Of a stretch of 64,000 nt of DNA, positions 44,124 through 52,700 are shown one piece after another (the stretch's first letter is position 1; the number at the start of each line of letters is the position of its first letter). Source of the stretch: Clostridium tunisiense TJ (GTDB lineage: Bacteria > Bacillota > Clostridia > Clostridiales > Clostridiaceae); assembly GCF_000300195.1 (NCBI RefSeq), contig NZ_AMQH01000009.1, positions 1 through 64,000 on the forward strand, in the 5' to 3' direction. The position numbers were made by a program, and so were the translations under genes. The notes beneath the pieces are model-generated. The model saw only the letters and a program-made list of their open reading frames with translations. It had not been told where the DNA came from and ran no database searches.

Positions 44124-44996
44124 TTAATTCCCCCCTTCGTTAGTCAAGTGGATGAATAATTTTTGTAGTTCCACCTTATTGATTTCCAATTCAAAAGAAT
44201 TAATTGTTTCTTTATCTTTTGCCGTAAGCTCTCCAAGAATTGTAGCACTTTTAAAGCTTCCTAATACCTCTGTATTAATAGGATTTTTGTCCTTTATAAA
44301 TTCATCTACCTTATTTGCTGCTCCAGCTACAGAATAAGCTCTTTCTAATAGGTTTTCCACACTATCATCTACTGCAATGGCCTTATCTTTTATTATAATT
44401 ACTCTTTCAAGGATATCTGAAATTTCTTCTATAATATGAGTAGATAAAATTATGGTCTTTGGCTTATCAATAAAGTTCTGTAAAAGTTCCTTATAAAATA
44501 ACTCTCTATGGTTTGCATCTAATCCCAATATTGGCTCATCAAACATTAAAACTTCTGCATTAGAAGCTAAAGTAATTATAAGCTTCATTATAGAATTTTG
44601 ACCTGTAGAAAGTGCCTTAATCTTCTTATTTGTATTTAAGGAAAACTTTTTACTTAGTGCCATAGCATATTCCATATCAAAAGAAGGATAAAACTCTTTA
44701 GTCCACACAAAGGCTTTGCCTACCTTCATTGCTTCAGGATAAAGGTCCTTTTCTGTCATATAAAACATTTTTCCTATAGCCTTATCATTTTCAAGAATGC
44801 CCTCTCCATCTATGGTGATTTCCCCTTCTGTTGGGAATAACCTGTTATTAATCAGATTTAAAAGAGTGGTCTTTCCTGCACCATTTCTTCCAAGGAGTCC
44901 ATAAATTTTATTAGGTTCTATTTTAAGTGATATATCCTTTAAGGCACAAAAATTTCCATAGTACTTTGACATATTCTTAATTTCTATTACACCCAT
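44124..44996 (-). CDS. ABC exporter ATP-binding protein
   Basis: 290 residues. Walker A is GLLGRNGAGKTTLLNLI; Walker B is VLMFDEPILGLD; the switch His is in ILSTHIIEEI. The signature is ALSTGQNSIMKLIITLA, with STGQ in place of SGGQ, a variant seen in YtrB-like ATPases. The start follows GAGGAG at nine bases, just past the regulator stop codon. The order regulator, ATPase, permease matches ytrA-type operons, which often answer wall-active antibiotics. Confidence 0.88.
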   Translation of the reverse strand: MGVIEIKNMSKYYGNFCALKDISLKIEPNKIYGLLGRNGAGKTTLLNLINNRLFPTEGEITIDGEGILENDKAIGKMFYMTEKDLYPEAMKVGKAFVWTKEFYPSFDMEYAMALSKKFSLNTNKKIKALSTGQNSIMKLIITLASNAEVLMFDEPILGLDANHRELFYKELLQNFIDKPKTIILSTHIIEEISDILERVIIIKDKAIAVDDSVENLLERAYSVAGAANKVDEFIKDKNPINTEVLGSFKSATILGELTAKDKETINSFELEINKVELQKLFIHLTNEGGN

Positions 44997-44998
44997 GA

Positions 44999-45361
44999 TT
45001 ATTTACTCCTCTCTAACATTTTAATAATTTCATCAATAGAAATATTTAGCTTTTTACCTTCTTCAATTAAGGTTTCCACATAGCTCTTATAAAAACTTTC
45101 TCTTCTTTTGTCCATTAATTTCTCCTTAGCCCCCACAGTAACAAACATACCTACACCCCTTTTTTTGTAAATGATACCTTCATCAACTAATAAGTTATAC
45201 CCCTTTCCAACTGTAGCTGGATTAATCTTATAAGTTACAGAAATCTCTGTAGTAGATGGTATCTGAGTATCTTCCTCATATATTCCCTTTAATATTGAGT
45301 CTTCAACAGATTGTGCTAGTTGCAAATATATAGGAATTTCACTATTAAAATCTATTTTCAC
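44999..45361 (-). CDS. GntR-family regulator, YtrA type
   Basis: 120 residues. The N-terminal winged helix is IPIYLQLAQSVEDSILKGIY, then TEISVTYKINPATVGKGYNL and IIYKKRGVGMFV; the short C-terminal helical part is the YtrA subfamily dimerisation region without an effector domain. The start is GTG after GAGGTGATGAA. It most likely represses its own operon by binding the dyad 23-38 bases upstream. Confidence 0.88.
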   Translation of the reverse strand: MKIDFNSEIPIYLQLAQSVEDSILKGIYEEDTQIPSTTEISVTYKINPATVGKGYNLLVDEGIIYKKRGVGMFVTVGAKEKLMDKRRESFYKSYVETLIEEGKKLNISIDEIIKMLERSK

Positions 45362-45383
45362 TTCATCACCTCATTGGTTAATT

Positions 45384-45399
45384 ACTTATATAACTAAGT
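45384..45399. promoter_or_regulatory. Probable operator of the GntR-like regulator
   Basis: Inverted repeat ACTTA-N6-TAAGT in the promoter region directly upstream of the regulator gene, overlapping a TATATA-rich -10 region. It is the only dyad there. Confidence 0.45.
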
Positions 45400-45611
45400 A
45401 TATGACCTATGACTTATTTTGGCAACTACCTTTATTAGAATTTACATTTTGTTAATATTCTACATACTATTTATCTACGGCATTTAGTGAGCTTTTACAT
45501 ACTAAGTTTTAATTCATAGGTTCATATCCCTATCTCATCCTAATGAGTTAAGAAGTAAACTTATTGTCAATGCGCTGTTAACTATACTACATATTATTAA
45601 GACATAAAAAA

Positions 45612-45640
45612 TAAAAGGTAGTCTTGTTAACCACCTTTTA
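45612..45640 (-). terminator. Terminator downstream of the MFS remnant
   Basis: Stem TAAAAGGT / ACCTTTTA followed on the minus strand by TTTTTTATG. It marks the old 3' end of the truncated MFS gene. The remainder of the 436-base gap shows the regulator's promoter and no gene. Confidence 0.7.
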
Positions 45641-45797
45641 ACTCATTGTATATATGATTTCTTTGAAATTATTATAATTCGTTTTATTAAGGCTATGCCC
45701 CTCAATGCTAATTTTTACTCCATATTTGTTATATTAATCGTTATCTCTACGACTATCCCTATAACTTCCTAGAATTTCTCTAAAACAAGTGTTAATC

Positions 45798-46394
45798 CTA
45801 TTCTTCTATTGCTATTTGACCTAATTCTTCCTTTTTACTATCCATTAAGCAAAGCTTGTACATCAAAATTGCTGCTAAAATTGAAATTCCACCAACAAAT
45901 AGCCGTAGTTTTCTAATACTTGTATACTTAACATATAATCCAGCAATAATAGGTCCTACCATAAATCCCAGCTTTCTTATTATTGGAAAAATAGAATTAA
46001 ATCTTCCTCTATGGGAAGCTGGCGTATGATCTGCTATATACACATTAGTATTAGTAGAGATTAAAATTTCTCCTAGAGTCCAAATCATTGTTGAAAGTAT
46101 AAATAGTGGATACCAATTAATAAAGAACATCATGCCAAACCCAATAGCATAGAAGATTCCCCCTACTGCAATGCTTAAAGAAGAATTAAGCTTTTCTGTA
46201 ATTGCAGTTAAGAACATAGGAATTATGCTGCACATCACTGCATTTACTGTCATTAAACTTCCAAAGATGGTTGCAGACTTTTCTCCAAAGACTTCTCCAA
46301 TTTGAAGGGAAAGTCCAAAGTTAAATTGTGAGAATACTATAAAGTAAATAACAATTATAAAGGAAAATAAAAGCAGGGTAAGTCCCATCAACAT
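45798..46394 (-). pseudogene. Truncated MFS transporter (C-terminal half only)
   Basis: 198 codons encoding only six spans, equal to the second half of an MFS protein. YAIGFGMMFFINWYPLFILS, WTLGEIL and IADHTPASHRGRFNSIFPII align clearly with the C-terminal half of the exporter at 27,430. Nothing like the first half is upstream: an in-frame TAG lies three codons before the first ATG, there is no ribosome binding site, and the next gene is unrelated and only 94 bases away. Gene decay by deletion of the 5' half is the simplest reading; a translated half-transporter is less likely. Confidence 0.82.
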
Positions 46395-46488
46395 AATTTT
46401 CTATAATTTAGATTCTTACTACCTGAGATTACTTAATCCTTTAAAATAGTTTCTTTCCAACCATTTTAAGGCCAAATCCTCTTCAGAG

Positions 46489-46965
46489 TTAACTCCTAGC
46501 TTTTAGTATCTTTTCTAAGGTTTCGATATGATTAGCCCTACTACTTATTATATCAGATAATATCTTATAAGTCTTTGTATGGGTGTCTTCTGTGGATTTT
46601 ATAAATCTTCCTTGGATATCTATAAGCAAGGAATACATATCCTTCTCTAAGTTCAAAGAAAACTTTATATAATCCTTCACATTACTAAAGGTTACTGAAT
46701 GCTGTTTTTTATTATATTCATTTATTAAAAAAGAGATTTTATCATAAGTCCAAAAATCAAATTCCTCAAGTTCTGTGTTTTTAAGCTCCCTATTTAAATC
46801 TTTATAATAGTTAATAGTCTTATCTATATTTTTTATCAAAACCCTTGACATTATATTTATAGAAGAGTGTTCCTTCTGCTGATTTCCTATATTTTCATAT
46901 AACTTTTTTCTTCTTTCCTCCATATCAATGGATTTGTCTATTAAGTCAATTACATTATATGCCAT
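46489..46965 (-). CDS. Hypothetical helical protein, 158 residues
   Basis: I do not recognise the family. Sequence is strongly helical and charged, with pieces such as IDKSIDMEERRKKLYENIGN, TINYYKDLNRELKNTELEEF and ANHIETLEKILKARS, suggesting a four-helix bundle loosely like ferritin/rubrerythrin proteins, but the paired E-x-x-H metal motifs are not clear. It has no signal or membrane span. The ATG preceding AYNVIDLI follows GGAGG at eight bases. It stands upstream of the MFS remnant. Confidence 0.7.
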   Translation of the reverse strand: MAYNVIDLIDKSIDMEERRKKLYENIGNQQKEHSSINIMSRVLIKNIDKTINYYKDLNRELKNTELEEFDFWTYDKISFLINEYNKKQHSVTFSNVKDYIKFSLNLEKDMYSLLIDIQGRFIKSTEDTHTKTYKILSDIISSRANHIETLEKILKARS

Positions 46966-47324
46966 ATTTACAACCTCCAATTTTAAGACTACTTATATAA
47001 TTCGAAATAATATTCGATTTTTATAGGGTATTTATGTCTAAATGTTAAATTTTATGATGAATATTATCTTAAATTAGAACTTTATTCCATTCCTTAAATC
47101 ATTATATAGTATTTGTCAAAGCTCTAGGTTTAATCAAAGTTATAATTTATTTTAGTTGCATAAAAAACAACTTCTTTATCATAGCTAATTAAAGAAGTTG
47201 TTTCCCAGCTTATTCTTTACTAATGCACCCACTCTTGTCCATTTCATATAATGTATTAGGGGAGACCTTTAGATATAATCCCCAAAATAGAAACCCTAAA
47301 AATAAATAAAAGGAGATTTTAAAA
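46966..47324. other. Intergenic region before the lectin-like gene
   Basis: About 360 bases: the promoter side of the helical-protein gene, a strong hairpin at 47165-47203, and the lectin ribosome binding site AAGGAGA. A CATATAAT sequence at about 47,247 may be a -10 element; I could not assign a matching -35. Confidence 0.45.
47165..47203 (-). terminator. Isolated terminator-like hairpin
   Basis: Perfect 14-bp stem AAACAACTTCTTTA / TAAAGAAGTTGTTT followed by TTTTTTATG on the minus strand. No minus-strand gene clearly ends here, so it may be a relic or limit antisense transcription from the lectin gene. Confidence 0.6.
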
Positions 47325-48083
47325 TTGAGTATACCAATATTTTTAAAATATGATACCTTTAATAATAGTTTACCAATTAAAACAAATGGAGATGCTGTGA
47401 TTGAGAACAACTATCTACTTTTGACTCCTGATGAACCAAGTAGAAGGGGTAGTGCCTATTATAGAAATATAATCCCACTTCCAAATAACGGGTTCTTCAG
47501 CACCTATTTTATATTTAGAATTATAGGTAGCACCTCTAGGGCAGATGGTTTTACCTTTGTTATACAACCCAATTCAAATACAGCCCTTGGTGCTGACGGT
47601 GCTTTTTTAGGTTATGGTGAAAGCAATGAAATTTCTGGTATAGCTAATAGCTTCGCCGTTGAATTTGATACTTTTGAAAACCCTACACTTTTTGATATAA
47701 ATAATAACCATGCAGGAATTGATGTTAATGGAAGCGTGATTTCTATTTCCGTAGCTAATTTGAACAATGTAGGAATTGACGTAGCTAATGGCACAGAATA
47801 TCATGTATGGATAGATTATAATGGCAATTTACAAGTAAGAATAGGCACTACTAATCAACGTGCTAATTCAACCTTAATATTGAATTTAGCTAACTTTGAT
47901 TTGCCAACATTATTAGGTAGAAATAGTGGCTTTATTGGTTTTACAGGAGCCACTGGGGCTCAAAGCGAAGAACACCGTATTCTACTATGGTACTTTGATA
48001 ACAAATATAATCCAATTGATACTAGTATAAACCAATATGTTCAGGTCTCTGGCCGTGGAGTTATAGTAGAGGCTCTTAAATAG
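47325..48083 (+). CDS. Legume-lectin-like (L-type) carbohydrate-binding protein
   Basis: 252 residues forming one L-type lectin domain. Key pieces are RADGFTFVIQPN, SFAVEFDTFENPTLFDINNN, HAGIDVNGS and GFIGFTGATGAQSEEHRILL, giving the Glu/Asp/Asn/His residues that bind calcium and manganese in plant lectins. It has no signal peptide or anchor. The start is TTG, eight to nine bases after AAGGAGA; no upstream in-frame ATG extends the protein. It stands alone with its own terminator. A sugar-binding role is well supported; the location in the cell is unknown. Confidence 0.85.
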   Translation: MSIPIFLKYDTFNNSLPIKTNGDAVIENNYLLLTPDEPSRRGSAYYRNIIPLPNNGFFSTYFIFRIIGSTSRADGFTFVIQPNSNTALGADGAFLGYGESNEISGIANSFAVEFDTFENPTLFDINNNHAGIDVNGSVISISVANLNNVGIDVANGTEYHVWIDYNGNLQVRIGTTNQRANSTLILNLANFDLPTLLGRNSGFIGFTGATGAQSEEHRILLWYFDNKYNPIDTSINQYVQVSGRGVIVEALK

Positions 48084-48151
48084 TATTGCAATTTAATTGA
48101 TCCTCATAAAAAAATAAATTACTAGCATTGCTTTACTGGGCTTAATGTAAA

Positions 48152-48191
48152 AAGCTAGAGTAAAGACCCTAATGTGGCCTTACTCTAGCTT
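48152..48191. terminator. Bidirectional terminator
   Basis: Perfect 12-bp stem AAGCTAGAGTAA / TTACTCTAGCTT between the convergent lectin-like and transporter genes. Confidence 0.82.
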
Positions 48192-48220
48192 AATAAACTA
48201 TTTCATCTTAAAAACATGCT

Positions 48221-48664
48221 TTATTCTATTAAAATACTCTTGTCTACATAGGAATTATACATAATACCACCTATGATAATAAGCCCTCCAACTATTTTAC
48301 CAATAGATATATTACCTATCCTTATATAATCTATAAAAAGCCCTGTAAAAATTTGCCCTATAAAAATTAGTACAGTGGAGTACACAGCTGGTATTTTAGG
48401 TATTACTATATTAGAGGCTACCACTACCATTACTCCTACAAATCCACCTAAGTAAGCATAAAAAGGTATTCCCGTAAAGTTATCTATTTGAAAGTTACCC
48501 GTTAGCCTTAATAAAGCTATTATAATTAAAGTTACAGATAGCCCCATAACATAGTTTACAAAACCTCCCTGAAAGACTCCTAGCTTCTGACCTAAATTAG
48601 CATTAATAATAATAGAAACTATGGTGAGTCCACCACATATAATAGCTAAAACTATATAAATCAT
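48221..48664 (-). CDS. YdcZ-type (DUF606) DMT transporter subunit 2
   Basis: 147 residues with five predicted spans, the size of a half DMT transporter. GKLGVFQGGFVNYVMGL-like residues (QKLGVFQGGFVNYVMGLSVT) and YLGGFVGVMVVVASNIVIPK are typical of DUF606. The ATG has AGGAGGAATAAA upstream. It is paired with a similar protein whose stop is 11 bases away, and the two probably form a heterodimer in opposite orientation. Confidence 0.85.
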   Translation of the reverse strand: MIYIVLAIICGGLTIVSIIINANLGQKLGVFQGGFVNYVMGLSVTLIIIALLRLTGNFQIDNFTGIPFYAYLGGFVGVMVVVASNIVIPKIPAVYSTVLIFIGQIFTGLFIDYIRIGNISIGKIVGGLIIIGGIMYNSYVDKSILIE

Positions 48665-48675
48665 TTTATTCCTCC

Positions 48676-49098
48676 TTAATAAATGGTCATTACAATTATT
48701 CCTACTAAGATTATTCCAAACCCAATAACCTTTTTCTTTTGGAATCTATAAATCTTCATGCTAAATAATCCAAAGTGATCAATAAAAGCTGCAAGAAGTA
48801 GCTGACCAAAAACTCCTAAAGCTAGGGTTAAAGAAGCTCCAAGTTTAGCAAAGCATAAATTATTTAAAAACACCATGATAACCCCTATGGCTCCTCCACT
48901 AAATAAATATATAGGTATATTTTTTTTAATATTTAGCTTCTCTCTTTTTAACGCTAAAATAATTATTAAAGTAACAAGCCCAACTACATGAATTATCAAC
49001 AATGAAAAGTAACTGCTTAAATAACTATCTAGCACCCCATTGAAAGTTACCATTATAGTAATTAAAAACCCTATAAGTACTGCATAAATTTCGTACAT
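48676..49098 (-). CDS. YdcZ-type (DUF606) DMT transporter subunit 1
   Basis: About 140 residues with five predicted spans. IPIYLFSGGAIGVIMVFLNN and FAKLGASLTLALGVFGQLLL are DUF606 features, the same family as the next gene. I start at the ATG preceding YEIYAVLIGF, directly after GGAGGATTTT; a longer frame adds 16 residues without a site. It faces a Crp-like regulator across 200 bases, which likely controls the pair. The substrate is unknown. Confidence 0.85.
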   Translation of the reverse strand: MYEIYAVLIGFLITIMVTFNGVLDSYLSSYFSLLIIHVVGLVTLIIILALKREKLNIKKNIPIYLFSGGAIGVIMVFLNNLCFAKLGASLTLALGVFGQLLLAAFIDHFGLFSMKIYRFQKKKVIGFGIILVGIIVMTIY

Positions 49099-49305
49099 AA
49101 AATCCTCCAGATTAATTATTTCTAGGCATTTGAAATAAGCCCTCAAATAAATTTAAATAAGATTTGACTTTTTCCTCAACCTCATACTATTAGCATATCA
49201 AATATTAAGCTATTAAATGTATGACATATGTCATATACTATTGTGTATAAATAAATTTATTTAATTTGAGAACAACTATATTCTCTTAGCGTAAAAGAGG
49301 TGCCT

Positions 49306-49998
49306 ATGAAAAAAATTAATAATAAAAACAAATTAAACTTTTATATAGAAAAATACAATATAAATAATATGTTTAGTGTTGATATGACTTCTTATATGGA
49401 TTTATATCTATTTAATAAAGATGAACATATTTATAAAGCCGGCTGCAAAATGGATTATTTTTATTTCTTCGTGGAAGGCAAATCTAAGGTTTATATTCTT
49501 CTAGCTAACGGGAAATCTCTGCTTTTAATGTTTTGTAATCCATTAAGAATAGTGGGAGATGTAGAATTTTTATATTCTGATATTGCTACTTGCAATCTTC
49601 AGGCCTTAACAGAGTGCTTATGTATTGGTATATCCCTTGAAGACATAAGAAAATATGCTTCCAATGACTCGACTTTCTTGAGGCATATGTGTAAAAGTTT
49701 AGGAGAAAAGCTTACAAACAACTCCATTTTAAGTTCCATTAACCTCCTTTATCCTTTAGAAAATAGACTTGCTAGCTATATCTTAGCTATTGTGCCCCAG
49801 GGTAAAGTTTCACCTGCTGAGCAGTTGCTAACACAAAAACTCACTGAGATTGCTGAGCTTCTTGGAACTAGTTACAGACATCTAATTAGAGTTATTAACA
49901 AACTTTGTGATAAAGAAATTATTAAAAAGGAGAAAAATGCTTTAAAAATTATAAATAGAGCTGCACTGGAGGAATTAGCTGGAGATCTATACAACTAG
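49306..49998 (+). CDS. Crp/Fnr-family regulator (YeiL-like)
   Basis: About 230 residues. A cyclic-nucleotide-binding fold occupies residues 35-145 (DEHIYKAGCKMDYFYFFVEG, ITLANGKSLLLMF-type core) and a Crp-type helix-turn-helix lies at about 165-215 (LTEIAELLGTSYRHLIRVIN). The arrangement resembles YeiL regulators. The usual Arg that holds cAMP phosphate is not evident, so the ligand may differ. The ATG follows AGAGGTG closely; GTG six bases earlier is possible. It is divergent from the DUF606 transporter pair. Confidence 0.87.
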   Translation: MKKINNKNKLNFYIEKYNINNMFSVDMTSYMDLYLFNKDEHIYKAGCKMDYFYFFVEGKSKVYILLANGKSLLLMFCNPLRIVGDVEFLYSDIATCNLQALTECLCIGISLEDIRKYASNDSTFLRHMCKSLGEKLTNNSILSSINLLYPLENRLASYILAIVPQGKVSPAEQLLTQKLTEIAELLGTSYRHLIRVINKLCDKEIIKKEKNALKIINRAALEELAGDLYN

Positions 49999-50009
49999 AA
50001 GTTGTATAG
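49987..50009 (+). other. Hairpin across the regulator stop codon
   Basis: Perfect 9-bp stem CTATACAAC / GTTGTATAG with a 5-nt loop that contains the stop codon. No T-run follows, so it is more likely a 3'-end stabiliser than a terminator. Confidence 0.5.
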
Positions 50010-50188
50010 GCTTCTAAGATAAATGTTTAAACCTATTCAGCTAACCCACTTCTCCTTTTCTATATATACATGAGGGTTCTAAATCTACAGCCCATTATTT
50101 ACTTGTAGCTAGATATCCTCCTATATAAGAATATTTTTTATAGTAAATAAGCCCTAATCTTTATTAAAATTTGCCTAAAACCCAAAAC

Positions 50189-50229
50189 AAGGAAACTGAT
50201 GTTAGCATATGCTTAATATCAGTTTCCTT
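50189..50229. terminator. Terminator between the Crp-like gene and a small basic ORF
   Basis: 12-bp stem AAGGAAACTGAT / ATCAGTTTCCTT with an inner palindrome GCATATGC; T-rich on both sides, so it can serve the regulator gene on plus and the small ORF on minus. Confidence 0.75.
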
Positions 50230-50341
50230 TTGCCTTTACATGACTATACCGCTTCTCCATTAGAGGTACTTTATATTTCAACCTAAAAAGCTCTAAGTGA
50301 AAGTTTAGGTATGGTGCAGTTTACTATAAATACTATTTAAA

Positions 50342-50455
50342 TTACCCTTTAAATCCCTTAGGTTTAACTCTACGATAAACTCTAAATGTTAGATGGTATT
50401 GCCAGTTTAAATGTGACACATTAAATATTCTTAGTATGGCCATTGGTCGTGCCAT
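50342..50455 (-). CDS. Small basic protein, 37 residues
   Basis: ATG eight bases after a perfect AAGGAG. The peptide starts MARPMAILRIFNVSHLNWQY and ends HLTFRVYRRVKPKGFKG. It has eight Arg/Lys and no Asp or Glu, so it is very basic. There is no signal peptide. A terminator lies about 110 bases downstream and a 12-bp inverted repeat sits 25 bases upstream. The site, the flanking signals and the isolated position support a real gene; nucleic-acid binding or membrane activity are only guesses from charge. Confidence 0.55.
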   Translation of the reverse strand: MARPMAILRIFNVSHLNWQYHLTFRVYRRVKPKGFKG

Positions 50456-50479
50456 TGTGTTCACTCCTTAGAATGCAAA

Positions 50480-50512
50480 ATATACAGTGGTACTTTTAAC
50501 ACCACTATATAT
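50480..50512 (-). promoter_or_regulatory. Inverted repeat upstream of the 37-residue ORF
   Basis: ATATACAGTGGT / ACCACTATATAT pair with one mismatch and a 9-nt loop. The minus strand carries TGTATATTT, a possible extended -10 element, at its downstream edge, so this may be an operator or a 5' hairpin. Confidence 0.4.
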
Positions 50513-50848
50513 TCTATGTAGTAAATTATAGAATTGCTACTTAACTTTTATCCTATTTAATAACTTTACACTTTACTTTCGATTACTATAAATAAAAATA
50601 GCATCCCTTAGAAAAATAATTATATAAACCATTAGATACCCTGAACTAATTCATTCTTTAACCTTTTGAAAGCTAGTACATATACTATTATAGTAAGGTG
50701 TATTAGTATTACGCATGTTCTATACACCCCTAATACCCTAGCATATTTGCGCTTACTGCCTGCATAACCGCTTTAAAATTATGCTATGATATTACATTTT
50801 TTTTTAAATTGGATCTACATTTAAAAACGTATATAAGGAAGTGTTGTT
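50513..50848. other. Promoter region of the 228-residue gene
   Basis: Holds several dyads: TACTAT-T-ATAGTA (50682-50694), GGTGTAT...ATACACC (50697-50728) that can alternatively pair GTATTAG with CTAATACC, and GCATAA...TTATGC near 50,763-50,785. No ORF with a ribosome binding site is seen besides the next gene. Confidence 0.4.
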
Positions 50849-51535
50849 ATGTTTCCAAAGTCAGATGCTGACTGGATTGAAGAATTCATAAGTCCTAGTG
50901 AAAAAAACAATATGTTAAACTCCTACAAGGACTTTATGATTCAACCTGAAAAAATATTCTATCACATTGATGATGAAGATATTGCCTTTAGAATAAAGCT
51001 AAATTATCCTCTTATGAGTTTTAATTCGGTTATAGCTGAAAATAAAATTTGGGGAATTACTGTAAATGATGCTGTTTCTAAAAACTTATTATTTTCACTT
51101 CAACTAAATGATACAAAAGAAGACTGCACCATAGAATTACTAGATAAAAACCAAATTATAAAAACTTCTCTCAAGGGCAAAGTTAGTAAGTTTGAAGAAG
51201 CTGATGACAATATTAAAATAACCATGATACCAATTGATTTCAGCAACTCAACTAATAGCGATGCTACGCAACTAGCGGCTTTCCTTTTAGATTTTAAATT
51301 TCCAAATAAGCTAATTTATAAACATCTTCCTGACTTAGTTGGAAAGGAATTAAACTGCTATTTAAACTATTATATTTTGGACAAGAGTCCTTTAACTACC
51401 AAAGAAAACTCTAACTTGAATATTAATGAGACCATAGATAAAGCTATATTAGCTAAGACAGTTCCATCCTTAGATTATGTTAATTCCCTAGTTAAAAATC
51501 CAAAATCGCCTTCAAATGAAGCTGCAAAAGAATGA
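50849..51535 (+). CDS. Hypothetical protein, 228 residues
   Basis: I do not recognise the family. The N-terminus MFPKSDADWIEEFISPSEKN is soluble and acidic; the middle is beta-rich (IKLNYPLMSFNSVIAENKIW, CTIELLDKNQIIKTSLKGK), and the C-terminal 50 residues look disordered (LTTKENSNLNIN, NPKSPSNEAAKE). There is neither signal peptide nor span. The ATG follows AGGAAGTGTTGTT. It is the first of three plus-strand genes with a cysteine-rich protein and a clostripain-like protein; gaps of 240-350 bases suggest separate promoters. Confidence 0.75.
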   Translation: MFPKSDADWIEEFISPSEKNNMLNSYKDFMIQPEKIFYHIDDEDIAFRIKLNYPLMSFNSVIAENKIWGITVNDAVSKNLLFSLQLNDTKEDCTIELLDKNQIIKTSLKGKVSKFEEADDNIKITMIPIDFSNSTNSDATQLAAFLLDFKFPNKLIYKHLPDLVGKELNCYLNYYILDKSPLTTKENSNLNINETIDKAILAKTVPSLDYVNSLVKNPKSPSNEAAKE

Positions 51536-51883
51536 TTAACTTAAAATTAGAATCTCTTAAGATACTAATGCAAATTCACATCTTAAGAAATCTATAATCT
51601 TAATTTCTATAAATACTCTTTCGATAAAAAATAAAGGAAATATACAATTTGTAACAATTATATTGTTATAAGAATAATATATAGTAATAGTCCTTTAGTT
51701 AGCGTCATTAGGGACTTTTACTATTAGCTTTTCAACTCAACTATGACAAACCTTTTAAGAAACAAAATATCCATATATCAAAGGTGAAAAGCTAAAATCT
51801 GAGTACTTTCAAAATAGTATTGTTTTATAAAACTTTAACGTCTAAAGCAGTTAAAATAAAATAAAAGAGGGATGATTATTTAA
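51536..51883. other. Intergenic region before the cysteine-rich gene
   Basis: Contains an imperfect 13-bp inverted repeat (51681-51693 with 51712-51724; AGTAATAGTCC / GGACTTTTACT) without a following T-run, and the ribosome binding site GAGGGATG of the next gene. I see no gene. Confidence 0.45.
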
Positions 51884-52462
51884 ATGTTATCAGATGTTTT
51901 AAATGATAAAATCAGAGAGCTTCAAGCTCAACAAGAATTAGCAATGGGTTGTTGCTGCAATGAATGCGAAACTACAGCTGATTGCAGTAACGGAGTAACT
52001 TTTTATTTTGCAACTTGTACAACAGGTACACCTCCTATGGTAGGAGATACCGTTAACTTAGAAGTAGTAGAAAATAACTTAAGATGTGTTAGAGAAAATT
52101 GCTATGTAATGGAAGAAGTTACACCTCCATGTGGAGATCCATTTGAGTGCCAAGTATGCTTAAGTAGATTTAGATATGTAGGTTGTATTAGATATTTGTG
52201 CAATATCCCTACAGGAAATGAATTAGTTAGTTGTTTCAACGGCTGTGAGTTCATCGACAGAATTAGATGCTACACCTGCGCAAATGACTGTGAAACTCAA
52301 TGCCCAACAGATCAAGATGGTTTTATTAATGGAGATATTACTGCAACAGTTACTGCTGTAACTCCAATTTTAGATCCTAATGGTAATGTTTTATTAAATG
52401 TTGTAACAGTATCTGTAAACTTTGATTTAACTAGTCCTTGTACCTTATTAGGAGTAGGCTAA
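51884..52462 (+). CDS. Cysteine-rich protein, 192 residues
   Basis: Contains 20 cysteines in 192 residues, including a CCC-x-x-C cluster after a helical N-terminus (IRELQAQQELAMGCCCNEC). Further pairs are spread to about residue 155 (CQVCLSRFRYVGCIRYLC, RCYTCANDCETQC), and the last 40 residues are a cysteine-poor beta-like tail (ITATVTAVTPILDPNGNVLL). It has no signal peptide. The spacing is not a ferredoxin or simple zinc-ribbon pattern. Cys-rich leaderless proteins of similar style form the cross-linked coat or exosporium of spores (CotY/CotZ-like), which would suit this organism but is only an inference. The ATG is about 12 bases after GAGGG. Confidence 0.75.
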   Translation: MLSDVLNDKIRELQAQQELAMGCCCNECETTADCSNGVTFYFATCTTGTPPMVGDTVNLEVVENNLRCVRENCYVMEEVTPPCGDPFECQVCLSRFRYVGCIRYLCNIPTGNELVSCFNGCEFIDRIRCYTCANDCETQCPTDQDGFINGDITATVTAVTPILDPNGNVLLNVVTVSVNFDLTSPCTLLGVG

Positions 52463-52502
52463 ATCCTTTAATCTATATTTAACCTGATAGTGATTAGCTC
52501 TA

Positions 52503-52540
52503 AGCTAGGATTATAGAGGAATCTATATTCCTGGCTTTTT
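52503..52540 (+). terminator. Terminator of the cysteine-rich gene
   Basis: Stem AGCTAGGA / TCCTGGCT (one G-U pair), possibly extended by inner pairing, followed by TTTTT. Confidence 0.75.
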
Positions 52541-52700
52541 ATAATCCCATAACCTAAATTTAAGCAGTAAACACAAATAATTTTTATAAATACCGTAAAC
52601 ATTATTTAATTTACTTCATTAGCATTAGGTTTTACTATCTATTTTCCATAGATTAATTTAAAAGTATTTATATAATTAATAAGTATAGGATGATAATGAT

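Noticed and set aside
47235..47262. Possible sporulation sigma-E or sigma-K promoter before the lectin gene
   Set aside because: CATATAAT resembles a -10 element, but no -35 of either class lies at the correct distance.
47210..47410. 66-codon minus-strand frame overlapping the lectin start
   Set aside because: Begins with TTG inside the lectin gene antisense, has no ribosome binding site, and most of it mirrors lectin coding sequence. The nearby hairpin is better explained as isolated.
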